A stretch of DNA of 64,000 bases. Source: Candidatus Competibacter sp. GTDB taxonomy: Bacteria; Pseudomonadota; Gammaproteobacteria; Competibacterales; Competibacteraceae. A program made the position numbers and the translations under genes. The notes under the pieces were generated by a model. The model was given only the letters and a program-made list of their open reading frames with translations. It did no database searches and was not told the DNA's origin. Positions 30,627-38,920 of this stretch are shown piece by piece. The number at the start of each line of letters is the position of its first letter. The first letter of the stretch is position 1. The DNA lies in contig JARSSH010000050.1 of NCBI GenBank assembly GCA_029624815.1, positions 1-64,000 of the forward strand. The letters are read 5' to 3'.

Positions 30627-31733
30627 ATGGAACGCAATTTAGGATTGGATGTGCTGCGCGGGTTATTATTGGTCATCATGGCCATCAATCATATACCCAA
30701 CCCTCTGCGGGAATATACGATACAACCGATTGGCTTTGTGTCGGCCGCCGAAGGGTTTATTTTTCTATCGGCTTTCGTTTTTGGATCGATCATCAAAAAA
30801 CGTCTTGAGCGAAATGACTTATCAGGGCTCAATTTTTTGATCCGAAACCGCGCTAAAAAAATTTATCTTGCCCATATCATGACTCTAATTTTTGCATTTT
30901 TCGTTATCGGCCAGTTTTGCCATATCGAGCCGGTTCACAATATTCTCGGTTATTATTGCGACGATCCATTGAGTGCGATGCTTGGCTCCCTGCTACTGCT
31001 GTATCAACCACCGCTATTGGATATCCTGCCGCTGTATGTCATTCTTCTCTTATATACTTTCACCCTTGTGAAGCTGGTTATCCGCCACGGCTGGCCGCCG
31101 ATTCTCCTGCTTAGCCTGGCTATTTGGGTATTGGCGCAATTCGGGATGAAAGACCATCTAGCACGGCTGATGTCTCATCAGACCACGACCTATCTTGGCG
31201 CCTTCGATCCATTTTCCTGGCAACTACTCTGGGTTCTTGGCCTCGCTTGGGGTTATGCCCATGGACACGCTTCAACCCAGCGGATCGAACCACCGCGCCT
31301 GTTGGGTATTGCCTCGATCGCTCTATCCCTATTCTTCTTTTGTTGGCGCAACCCGCTTATCCCTTTTTCGATCAATCTTGGCTCTTTTGAGTGGATTCTC
31401 GATAAATGGCGACTGGGTCCATTACGCTTACTGAACTTCTTTAGCGTAATGGGCGTCATTCTGTGGATCAACCGGCATCTATCGCCGGAAATTCTGAATA
31501 GCCTAAAACCTTTGGCTCACTTGGGCAAAAACATGCTTCCCCTGTTTTGCCTACATGTTTGCTTCAGCATTGTTACGATCAGTATCGTCGAGCATCGCCA
31601 ATTGTCGGATTGGTGGTGCTATCTGTTTTTGCTACTGCAATTGACCCTCTTGTATTCAGTCGCGCAAATACTCGGGCTTTTCTCCAATAAGCCGACTTCT
31701 CTCCTCAAACCCTTGGCCCAGCGCAATCCATAA
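30627..31733 (+). CDS. OpgC-family membrane acyltransferase
   Basis: This 368-residue, roughly ten-helix protein starts RNLGLDVLRGLLLVIMAINH and continues with GFVSAAEGFIFLSAFVFGSI, both typical of OpgC, which succinylates osmoregulated periplasmic glucans. The C-terminal KPLAHLGKNMLPLFCLHVCFS also fits. Its codons and bases are clearly more AT-rich than neighbouring genes, so it was probably acquired separately. The start ATG follows AAGGCGGAC. No opgG/opgH genes are in the window, so here it may decorate the exopolysaccharide instead. Confidence 0.85.
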   Translation: MERNLGLDVLRGLLLVIMAINHIPNPLREYTIQPIGFVSAAEGFIFLSAFVFGSIIKKRLERNDLSGLNFLIRNRAKKIYLAHIMTLIFAFFVIGQFCHIEPVHNILGYYCDDPLSAMLGSLLLLYQPPLLDILPLYVILLLYTFTLVKLVIRHGWPPILLLSLAIWVLAQFGMKDHLARLMSHQTTTYLGAFDPFSWQLLWVLGLAWGYAHGHASTQRIEPPRLLGIASIALSLFFFCWRNPLIPFSINLGSFEWILDKWRLGPLRLLNFFSVMGVILWINRHLSPEILNSLKPLAHLGKNMLPLFCLHVCFSIVTISIVEHRQLSDWWCYLFLLLQLTLLYSVAQILGLFSNKPTSLLKPLAQRNP

Positions 31734-31750
31734 GCAAATCGGCAACGAGC

Positions 31751-32593
31751 ATGGCGTTCATTGACTCATCCTTGACCCCCGCCTTCTGGCGACGCCTGAG
31801 CCAGCGCTGGCCACCGCGCATGCCGGCGCTCATCCTGATTGCAGCAGTGTTTCTGAGCGCGCTGTCATTTTGGCAATTGCAAACCGATCACTGGGAAGCC
31901 GCGATCCGTGCGTTTGAGACGGAGGATCGTCTCCGGCCGCCGCAACCCGGTCGGGTGGTGTTCGTGGGCAGTTCCAGCATCCGGTTTTGGCACACACTGG
32001 CCGCCGACATGGCGCCGATCCCGGTGCTGAACCGGGGATTCGGTGGCTCGCGGTTGCACGACATACTGCGTTACAGCGACCGCATTATCCTGCCCTACCA
32101 ACCGCGGGCGGTGGTGGTTTACGGCGGAGAAAACGACCTTGGCGGTCGCTGGTCCCGGCCGGAAACGGTGCTGGAGCGCTTCCAGCGACTGGTCGAGCAT
32201 TTGCGTCAGACCGACCCGGCCTTGCCGATTCTGTTGCTGGCGATCAAGCCCTCGCCCTACTACCAGCAGCGCTTGTCGCAGCAGGTCGAGGCCAACCAGC
32301 GGCTGCGCGCCTATTGCGAGGCGACGCCGGGCCTGCGCTTCATCGACGTGGCCAGCCCCCTGCTTGGCGCCGACGGTCGGCCCCGGCCCGAGTTGTTCCA
32401 AGACGGCCTGCATCTCAACGCCGCCGGCTACCGGCTGTGGCGGGAACGGGTGCGGCCGGCGCTGCTGGCCGCGCTGGACCTCAACTCAGAATCCGCCGGA
32501 AGCGGTACGGCGCCGGCGGCGGGCGCGGCGCCAAAACCGCTCCCATCGTCTGCTCCCGCCCCGCGTGTAAATAGCCTTCCGCCCAGCCCGTAA
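31751..32593 (+). CDS. Membrane-anchored SGNH/GDSL hydrolase
   Basis: The 280-residue protein has an N-terminal membrane segment (MPALILIAAVFLSALSFW, about 24-41) and an SGNH hydrolase domain. Block I is VVFVGSSSIRFW (Ser nucleophile), block II NRGFGGSRLHD, block III VVYGGENDLG (Asn), and block V DGLHLNAAGYRLW (Asp/His). It probably removes acyl groups from sugars in the periplasm, counterbalancing the two adjacent acyltransferases. The last 37 residues (Ala/Pro/Ser-rich) lie antisense to the 3' end of the polymerase gene, with a 113-bp overlap, and are beyond the conserved fold. Confidence 0.87.
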   Translation: MAFIDSSLTPAFWRRLSQRWPPRMPALILIAAVFLSALSFWQLQTDHWEAAIRAFETEDRLRPPQPGRVVFVGSSSIRFWHTLAADMAPIPVLNRGFGGSRLHDILRYSDRIILPYQPRAVVVYGGENDLGGRWSRPETVLERFQRLVEHLRQTDPALPILLLAIKPSPYYQQRLSQQVEANQRLRAYCEATPGLRFIDVASPLLGADGRPRPELFQDGLHLNAAGYRLWRERVRPALLAALDLNSESAGSGTAPAAGAAPKPLPSSAPAPRVNSLPPSP

Positions 32594-33869
32594 TCAAAAA
32601 CAGCAGCGCCACGGTCTGGTTGCCCATGTACACCGTGGCCACCGACACGATGTAGACCACGTATATCCCCACCAGGGTAAACGCCAGCGAACTGCCCAGC
32701 GGTTGCGGGTTGGGCTGGCGCATGGCATGCACCATCAGGCGGATCGACATCCCCAGCAACACGGTCATGAACAGGGTGAACGCAACGACGCCGTGCATCA
32801 GAAACAGCAGCAAATAGTAATTGTCGATGGACGGCTGGCCCGGCACCTTGGGCCATTTGATCAAGCCCCAACCCCAGACGGCCTCTTCCTTGGCGATGTC
32901 CATGTAGTTTTCGATCAATTCCAGGCGATAGGCGGCGGTTTCCTGATTCTCGGTGAGCGCGTTTTCCCGCCCGACGCCGGCCCATTGCAGGAACCAGAGA
33001 AATCCCGGCAGACAAACGCCAAAGATGAACACCAGCAGAATGCCGACGCCGATCCAGCGATTGCGCATGCGCCCGATGAACACCACCACCCCGGCCACGA
33101 TCCCGGCCAGCCACGGCCCCTTAACCAGGGTGATGAGCGCGCCACCCAGCAGGCCCAGGGTATAGATCTGGGCTTCCGTCAACTTGGGCCAGGGCACCCA
33201 TTTGAACCAGGGGTGACGCGGTTCGGTCCAGGCCCCGCTCCACTCCAGCCAGCGCTGGATTCGGTAGCCCGCCACCATCATGATGCCGGCCAGAATCGCG
33301 TGACCATAAGGACCGGCGGTGCGCGCCAGCCCCCAGCGAAAGGTAATGATCCAGCCCAAACCCTGCCCCGAGAAAAACGGTCCCAGCAGTTTCTGCCAGG
33401 GATTGACGCCGAAGCGCGCTTCGTACAGACAGATGATGGCGACGATGAACAGGCACATCACGATTTTCTTGGCGAACTCCACCCGCGCGCCCAGCGGCTC
33501 GACCAGACTCTTGGCCAACACGTAGGGGATGACCACCGAGGACAGCATGGCGAACATCAGGTTCTGGGCGTCGTTGTAGCCCGAGGCGCGGTACTCGGAA
33601 TAGGAGATCACCCCGGCAAGACCGAAGATCACCAGATCGAAGGGCGAAAACCGGTAACCCGGCGCACCCCGCGCCAGAAACACCAGGAAGATGGCCACCG
33701 CCGCCGCCTGATTGGCGGTCGGGTCGGGCAGGCCGGGGGCGATCCAGCGATAGTAGTCCGGAATCAGCAGCAGCGCCGGCAGATAGACATGGAGAAAAGC
33801 AAATTGCGGCGAGCGATGGAACGCAAAATAAGCGGCCAGCAATCCTGGAATCAGGGCAAGGATCGCCAT
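32481..33869 (-). CDS. O-antigen polymerase/ligase-like membrane protein (Wzy-like)
   Basis: The 462-residue protein has about 11-12 helices with a large extracytoplasmic loop near residues 280-345 (RENALTENQETAAYRLELIE, NYMDIAKEEAVWGWGLIKWP). The pattern RxEL...W-G-x-G is typical of Wzy/WaaL-type polymerases and ligases. FRWGLARTAGPYGHAILAGI in the middle also fits EPS polymerases. It should join lipid-linked repeat units in the periplasm. Its 3' end runs 113 bp into the convergent SGNH hydrolase gene. Polymerase versus ligase cannot be separated by sequence alone; the context favours polymerase. Confidence 0.85.
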   Translation of the reverse strand: MAILALIPGLLAAYFAFHRSPQFAFLHVYLPALLLIPDYYRWIAPGLPDPTANQAAAVAIFLVFLARGAPGYRFSPFDLVIFGLAGVISYSEYRASGYNDAQNLMFAMLSSVVIPYVLAKSLVEPLGARVEFAKKIVMCLFIVAIICLYEARFGVNPWQKLLGPFFSGQGLGWIITFRWGLARTAGPYGHAILAGIMMVAGYRIQRWLEWSGAWTEPRHPWFKWVPWPKLTEAQIYTLGLLGGALITLVKGPWLAGIVAGVVVFIGRMRNRWIGVGILLVFIFGVCLPGFLWFLQWAGVGRENALTENQETAAYRLELIENYMDIAKEEAVWGWGLIKWPKVPGQPSIDNYYLLLFLMHGVVAFTLFMTVLLGMSIRLMVHAMRQPNPQPLGSSLAFTLVGIYVVYIVSVATVYMGNQTVALLFLITGWAEGYLHAGREQTMGAVLAPRPPPAPYRFRRILS

Positions 33870-33902
33870 GGTCGAGGCTCGGAATTTCAGGGCTTCAAGG
33901 GT

Positions 33903-34520
33903 TCAGGGTTCGGGCGGCGACGCGATCCCCTGCCCCTGGCCACCGCGCAGCAACCGGGCCGGCACGCCTCCCACCACCGCGCCCGCCGCCACCTCGCGAG
34001 TGACCACCGCATTGGCGCCGACCACCGCCCCATCGCCGATGGTCACGCCGGGCAATACCGTCGCGCCGCGCCCGATCCAGACGTTGCGGCCGATGCGGAC
34101 CGGCGCGGCGGCGTGTCCGGAACGGCGGATGGCCCGCCCGCCGCCAAAGCGGTGGTTGGCGTCGCGCAGGCTGACGTATTCGCCGATCAGCGTGCCGGCG
34201 CCGATGCTCACTTCGCGGAATGCCACCACATGCACGCCGCGCGACATCACCACATGGTCGCCGATGACGATCCGCCCCGTTTCCTGGGTTTCCAGATACA
34301 GCCCCGGATAGAGCAACAGGTGCTTGCCCAACTCGACGCAGCCAACGCCGCGCACCTCGGCCACGCCCATGATCACCACCGAGGGATCCACCGGCCCGGC
34401 GATGCTGGCCCGCAGCCGGGCGTGCGCCCAGAGCCGCCGCGCCGATTCGCCCACCGTCGCCGCCAGCCGCGCCAGCGGCGTCAGCGCGCCGGCCAGCAGC
34501 CGCTTCACCGTTCCGCTCAT
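33903..34520 (-). CDS. Hexapeptide-repeat O-acetyltransferase
   Basis: The 205-residue protein is a LbH acetyltransferase of the WcaF/NodL/Maa type: GHVVMSRG-like turns (IGDHVVMSRGVHVVAF), LIGEYVSLRDANHRFGGG with the catalytic-type His, IRIGRNVWIGRGAT-like block, then IGDGAVVGANAVVTREVAAG and VVGGVPARLL. It probably acetylates a sugar residue of the polysaccharide. The start ATG is at 34520, 19 bp after the stop of the upstream GT2 gene on the same strand. Confidence 0.9.
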   Translation of the reverse strand: MSGTVKRLLAGALTPLARLAATVGESARRLWAHARLRASIAGPVDPSVVIMGVAEVRGVGCVELGKHLLLYPGLYLETQETGRIVIGDHVVMSRGVHVVAFREVSIGAGTLIGEYVSLRDANHRFGGGRAIRRSGHAAAPVRIGRNVWIGRGATVLPGVTIGDGAVVGANAVVTREVAAGAVVGGVPARLLRGGQGQGIASPPEP

Positions 34521-34539
34521 CGCCCGCCTCCGCCTTTGC

Positions 34540-35586
34540 CTACTTGTACTCGATCAGGCCGCGCCGCCGGCCGCGCCAGCGATCCCGGTAATAGCCCAGT
34601 TGGCCGATCAGGATGGGAATCTGCTGTACATGGGAATGCAGTCCGTACAGCAACCGGGTCAGCGGATCGCGGCTTTTCCATCCCACCTTGAGCGCGGTCC
34701 GTAGCGCCAGCGCCAGCCACAGGCCAAGCACCAGCAGCGGAATCGCCAACCCGCCACGCAGCAAACCGGCCACGGCGACCGGCAGCGACAGCAGCAGCAC
34801 GCCGGCATGTACCCGGTTGCGTTTAAGCTCGCGCTCCCACAGCGGAGTATCGGTCGCGCGAAAACGCTCGGCCACCTCGGCGTAGGCATGACCGGCCCGC
34901 ACCGCGCGCCGCCAGTACTGCCGCCAGCGGGTCATCGCCAGGTCGTGGCCGGTCATCGGCCGATCCACATGCAGGATCAGGCCGCCGCGCGCCCGCAAGC
35001 GCCGACACAAGTCCGGCTCCTCGCCGGCGATCAGGGTGGCGTCGAAACCGTCCACTGCCTCCAATGCCTCGCACCGCATCAGCGCGTCGCCGCCGCAGAA
35101 CTCGCTCGGCCCCGGCGGGTAGACCCAGTCCAGGTCCAGCACCCGGTTGTACAGCGACGCTTCCGGGCGGATCTCGCGGCGATGGCCCCAAACCACCACC
35201 ACCTTCGGGTTCTGGAATTCCGGCAGCGAGTCGATCACGAAACGCGGATGCAGGAGGGTGTCGCCGTCCAGGAACAGCACCAGCGGCGCCCGCGCCGCCC
35301 GCCAGCCGGCGTTGCGGCCCAGCGCCGCCGACGGCCGCTCCGGATGCACGACGATGACGGCCGCGCCCAGGGCCGCCGCCCGCTCCGGGCTGCCGTCGGT
35401 GGAGGCGGAATCCACGTAAATCAGTTCCACCGGCCCGCCGGGATCGGCCATGGCCCGCACCGACTCCAGGCAGCGCGTCAGTCGCTCGCCTTCGTTGCGG
35501 CCGATCACCACCACCGACAGCGCCGGGAATATCCTCCCCTCGCCCCGAGTGGGAGAGGGGTCGGGGGTCAGGGGGGATTCAATCAT
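34540..35586 (-). CDS. Family 2 glycosyltransferase with C-terminal membrane segments
   Basis: The 348-residue GT2 has ALSVVVIGRNEGERLTRCLE, VDSASTDGSPE, LFLDGDTLLHP (DxD), FCGGDALMRCEALEAVDGFD and LIAGEEPDLCRRLRARGG, then hydrophobic segments (VLLLSLPVAVAGLLRGG). The N-terminal residues ESPLTPDPSPTRGEGR are encoded by a copy of the palindromic repeat, so the natural start was probably shorter or displaced. It overlaps the upstream GT4 gene by 8 bp. Confidence 0.88.
   Translation of the reverse strand: MIESPLTPDPSPTRGEGRIFPALSVVVIGRNEGERLTRCLESVRAMADPGGPVELIYVDSASTDGSPERAAALGAAVIVVHPERPSAALGRNAGWRAARAPLVLFLDGDTLLHPRFVIDSLPEFQNPKVVVVWGHRREIRPEASLYNRVLDLDWVYPPGPSEFCGGDALMRCEALEAVDGFDATLIAGEEPDLCRRLRARGGLILHVDRPMTGHDLAMTRWRQYWRRAVRAGHAYAEVAERFRATDTPLWERELKRNRVHAGVLLLSLPVAVAGLLRGGLAIPLLVLGLWLALALRTALKVGWKSRDPLTRLLYGLHSHVQQIPILIGQLGYYRDRWRGRRRGLIEYK
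35534..35575 (+). repeat. Dispersed palindromic repeat, copy 4 (5' end of a GT2 gene)
   Basis: ctcccctcgccccgagtggg followed by agaggggtcgggggtcaggg. On the minus strand it encodes SPLTPDPSPTRGEG at the N-terminus of the glycosyltransferase. Confidence 0.8.
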
Positions 35587-36640
35587 CGTCCACCTCCGCC
35601 AACAGGCGTGCGTAATCGGCCAACCGCTCGGTCTGGGAAAAGCGGGTCGCCAGGGCCCGGTCGCCACCCGCCACCCAGCGATTCAAGCGCTCGGCCGGAG
35701 CGGCTTGCAATTCCCGCAACCGGGCCGCCAGCGATTCGACGTCGTCGGCGTGGAACCGGCCGCCGGACACGCCCTCCTCGACCAGCAGCGCCGCGCCGCC
35801 GCTGTCCGGCGCCAGCACCGGCGCCCCGGCGGCCATCGCTTCCAGGATCGCCAGTCCGAAGGGTTCGCTCGGGCACAGATGCAGCAGCAGATCGGCGGCG
35901 GCCAGTTCGGCGGCGACCGTTTCGGTGAAGCCGGGAAAGGCCACGTTGGGATTTCGCGCCGCCGCTCGGGCGCGCAGCGTTTCCAGATCCCAGCCGGTGC
36001 CGAAGATACGGAACGACAGCGTATTCAAGTCCGGATGGCGGTCGAGCGCGTCCAGCAACAGATCCACGCGCTTGATCGGGTCGATGCGCGACACGATGAC
36101 GACGTTGCGCACTCCATCGCCGGCGAACGGCGGCCGGCGCGGTGCGTTTCGCACCCGCTCGTCGGTGAGAAAGTTTTCGATCACCCGGATCTTGCCGGGC
36201 GCGACGCCGTTGGCGATCAGCCGCTCCCGGACGAAGTCGGACACCGCCACCAGCACTGCGCCGGTCGGATTCAGCAGCCGCTTGCGGCCGTAGCTGAGAC
36301 GTTCGTCGGCGCCGCCATGCACCAGATGCACATGCACCGACTTGCGTCGGTACCCGGCGTTCAGGATCAGGAACGCCAGCGAATGCACCACGCCGGTGGC
36401 CACGAACGCCACTCGCCGATGCCGGGCCAGCCACGGCCGCAGGCGGCGGGCAAACTCGCGCGGGCTGGCGAACGACTCGCCGGGAATCCCCAGTCGCGCG
36501 GCCTCGGCCAGCGCCGGCCCCGGCGGCGCCAGCAGCACCGGGGCGAAGCGCTCGCGCAAGCCTTCGAGCGTGGCCAGCGCCATCCGCTCGGTGCCGTAGA
36601 GGTTGCCGCTGTGCAGTGCGTATACCAGAGGCGTGGTCAT
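35579..36640 (-). CDS. Family 4 glycosyltransferase
   Basis: This 353-residue GT-B enzyme starts LVYALHSGNLYGTERMALAT. It has VVIVSRIDPIKRVDLLLDAL at the start of the donor-binding domain and CPSEPFGLAILEAMAAGAP carrying the E-x7-E pair, near residue 245. It transfers a sugar from a nucleotide donor during assembly of the repeat unit. It lies directly downstream of the co-polymerase gene (27-bp gap) in the same operon. Confidence 0.9.
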   Translation of the reverse strand: MTTPLVYALHSGNLYGTERMALATLEGLRERFAPVLLAPPGPALAEAARLGIPGESFASPREFARRLRPWLARHRRVAFVATGVVHSLAFLILNAGYRRKSVHVHLVHGGADERLSYGRKRLLNPTGAVLVAVSDFVRERLIANGVAPGKIRVIENFLTDERVRNAPRRPPFAGDGVRNVVIVSRIDPIKRVDLLLDALDRHPDLNTLSFRIFGTGWDLETLRARAAARNPNVAFPGFTETVAAELAAADLLLHLCPSEPFGLAILEAMAAGAPVLAPDSGGAALLVEEGVSGGRFHADDVESLAARLRELQAAPAERLNRWVAGGDRALATRFSQTERLADYARLLAEVDDD

Positions 36641-36667
36641 GAGCTTTCCTGCCGTTGTGATGGGAGT

Positions 36668-38920
36668 TCAGGCGACCGGCGACGGCTTGATCCGGTTCTT
36701 CCTGAATTTGAACAGACGCCCAACCTTGCCCCATTTGGATGCGCGCTGGCCGGTTTCCGTCGCACCCGCGGTGGCCGCGCCGATATTAAGGTGCGCCTGG
36801 ATCAATCGGTTGGCGGCCTCTTCGCTCTCCCGATATTTCCGCACCATTTCCGCGTAGTAGCCGCCGCCCTTATAAACTCGCAGACCGGTGACGATCGCTC
36901 CGAACACTCGCGGGTTGGCTTTCTCCAGCAGGCGCACCGCTCGCTTCATCTCGCCCGGCAGGGTGTGGCGGGCCTGCACCAACAGCAGCATGGCGTCGGC
37001 GTAACGCGCCAGATACTCGGTATCGGCCGACAGCAGCACCGGCGGCGTATCCAGCAGGACGATATCGTAGCGTTCCAGCAGCGGGTCCAATGCCTGGGAA
37101 AACCGGTCGTAAAGCGGTAGATGCCGCTGCAACGCCAACCCCACCGGAATGCGATCCGGCAAATCCCCTTCCGCCGGCAGAATGACCCGATCCAGCGTCG
37201 CCTCGCCGTTCAGCAGGTCGATCAGGCCCGGCGTCAGCGGCCCGCCCATGTAGCGCTGGTCGGGCTTGAGCGCGTTGGCCTCGACCGCGATCACCCGCAG
37301 GCCGTCGCGGGCGAACCCGCGCGCCAGATCGAGGATCAATCCGGTCACGCCGCCGCCGGCCCTGACCGCGGTAAGCGCGATGCGGCGGGTATCGTGTTCG
37401 TGCTTTTCCTGGCCCAGCGCCAGGGTCAGGCGCCGCATCTGGTCGATCCACACCAAGCGGTTTTGCGCCTCCCGCTGGTCGAGCAGGGCGGCAAGCGGCG
37501 CGAAGCCCAGCAGGCGGTGCGCCTGCGCGGCGGTCTTGATGCGGCGGTCCGTGAAATCGAGGGCGACCGGCACGATCAGACCCAGACCGATCGCCGCCAC
37601 CAGCGCCAGCGCGACCGGCTTCCTCGGCCCGCCGCCAGTCGGATGATCGGGCGGCAACGCCTGCGACTGCAAGCGCAGGAACCCCGGCGCTTCCGCTTCC
37701 AGGGTCAGAAAGTCGATCCGCTCGGAAACCGCGTTCAACTGCGACTGGAGCCGATCCATATCCTGGGCCACCGCCATCCCTTCGTTGAAGTGGGTGATGA
37801 ACCAGTTGGCGCGTTCCTGAATACCCTGGCGCTGGACGGCCAGCGCCTGCTCGACCTGCCGCGCCTCGCGCAGGGCGGTGCGCCGCTGCTCCAGCAATTG
37901 GGTTCGGGTCGCTTCCATCACATTGGTGGTGGCGGTCTGCACATCCTGCTCCAGATCGCGCAGCTTGCGTTCGGCGACGGCCCGCAGCGGGTGCTGGGGC
38001 GACAGGCCGCTGATCTCGTTCAGCAATTCGCCGCGCCGCGCCCACAAATGATATTTCAGGCTGTTCAAGCCGCTGTCGTTGGCCACGATCTGCAAGGCCG
38101 CCGCCTCCAGCGCCAGCCGGGCCGCCGCTCCCTCCTTGGGATCGTAGGCATCCAACGCCGCCTGGGCGACAATCAGCTTGCGGTGGGCTTCATCCAGCGC
38201 GGTGCTGCTCTCTTGCAGCAGGCGTTCGTAGGGGTTCTGGGTCTTGCCGTCGAAGCCGGTCACCCCCAGCAGCTCGGCCAGTTCCGTGCGCCGGACCGAT
38301 TTTTCCTGAATGACCCTGTCCAGCGTCTTCTGCCGCCCCCGCAGATTGGCCAGCCGCTCGTCGCTGGCGTACAGATCCTCCTTCTTCATGGTCTCCAAAT
38401 AAACCCGCAGCAGGGTATTGAGCGTCTCCGCCAGCCCGTCGGCCTGATTGCCTTCCAGCGTCGCGCTGATCAGATAGGTGTTCTTGATCGCCCGGGCGCT
38501 CAGCGCCTTGATCAAGCGCAGGGCCGCCTTGCGCTCGCTGAGTTCCGGAGGTTGCCACATCGTCCGGTACGGCCCCAACTGGGCCAGCGTCTCGCGGACG
38601 ATGTCGTAGCGGCCGATGTTGCGGACCTGCTGCTCGACGTACTGCTGGTACTGGCTGTTGGACTGGAACTCCAGTTCCTGGTCGCTTTTCAGCACCTTGG
38701 CGAAGCGCGGCGCCACGTAGATCGAGGCGAACACCTCGTAGGTGTAGGCTCTCGATTTATACCAGGCTAGCGGCGCGCCGATCGCCGCCACCACGATCAT
38801 CAGGGTCAAGGCCAAGCGGCGGTGATCGCGGATGCTGACCAGCGGCATGAAGGCGCCGCTGGGCGGCAACGGCGGGGGCGCGGCGGGCGCGTCCTGGGCC
38901 GCACGGTTCGACTCGGTCAT
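36668..38920 (-). CDS. Wzc-like polysaccharide co-polymerase with a degenerate tyrosine-kinase domain
   Basis: The 750-residue protein has the expected order. There is a first helix (LALTLMIVVAAIGAPLAW), a large periplasmic coiled-coil domain with Wzz features, a second helix (PVALALVAAIGLGLIVPVAL, about 450), and a cytosolic BY-kinase-like domain. The kinase site is damaged: where Wzc has a Walker A with GK(T/S), this reads ALTAVRAGGGVTGLILDL, with no lysine. The Walker A' aspartates are replaced (VIAVEANALKP), while Walker B is kept (IVLLDTPPVLLS). A few C-terminal tyrosines remain (YKGGGYYAEMVRKYRE). It may set chain length without kinase activity. It overlaps the wza gene by 4 bp. Confidence 0.88.
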   Translation of the reverse strand: MTESNRAAQDAPAAPPPLPPSGAFMPLVSIRDHRRLALTLMIVVAAIGAPLAWYKSRAYTYEVFASIYVAPRFAKVLKSDQELEFQSNSQYQQYVEQQVRNIGRYDIVRETLAQLGPYRTMWQPPELSERKAALRLIKALSARAIKNTYLISATLEGNQADGLAETLNTLLRVYLETMKKEDLYASDERLANLRGRQKTLDRVIQEKSVRRTELAELLGVTGFDGKTQNPYERLLQESSTALDEAHRKLIVAQAALDAYDPKEGAAARLALEAAALQIVANDSGLNSLKYHLWARRGELLNEISGLSPQHPLRAVAERKLRDLEQDVQTATTNVMEATRTQLLEQRRTALREARQVEQALAVQRQGIQERANWFITHFNEGMAVAQDMDRLQSQLNAVSERIDFLTLEAEAPGFLRLQSQALPPDHPTGGGPRKPVALALVAAIGLGLIVPVALDFTDRRIKTAAQAHRLLGFAPLAALLDQREAQNRLVWIDQMRRLTLALGQEKHEHDTRRIALTAVRAGGGVTGLILDLARGFARDGLRVIAVEANALKPDQRYMGGPLTPGLIDLLNGEATLDRVILPAEGDLPDRIPVGLALQRHLPLYDRFSQALDPLLERYDIVLLDTPPVLLSADTEYLARYADAMLLLVQARHTLPGEMKRAVRLLEKANPRVFGAIVTGLRVYKGGGYYAEMVRKYRESEEAANRLIQAHLNIGAATAGATETGQRASKWGKVGRLFKFRKNRIKPSPVA

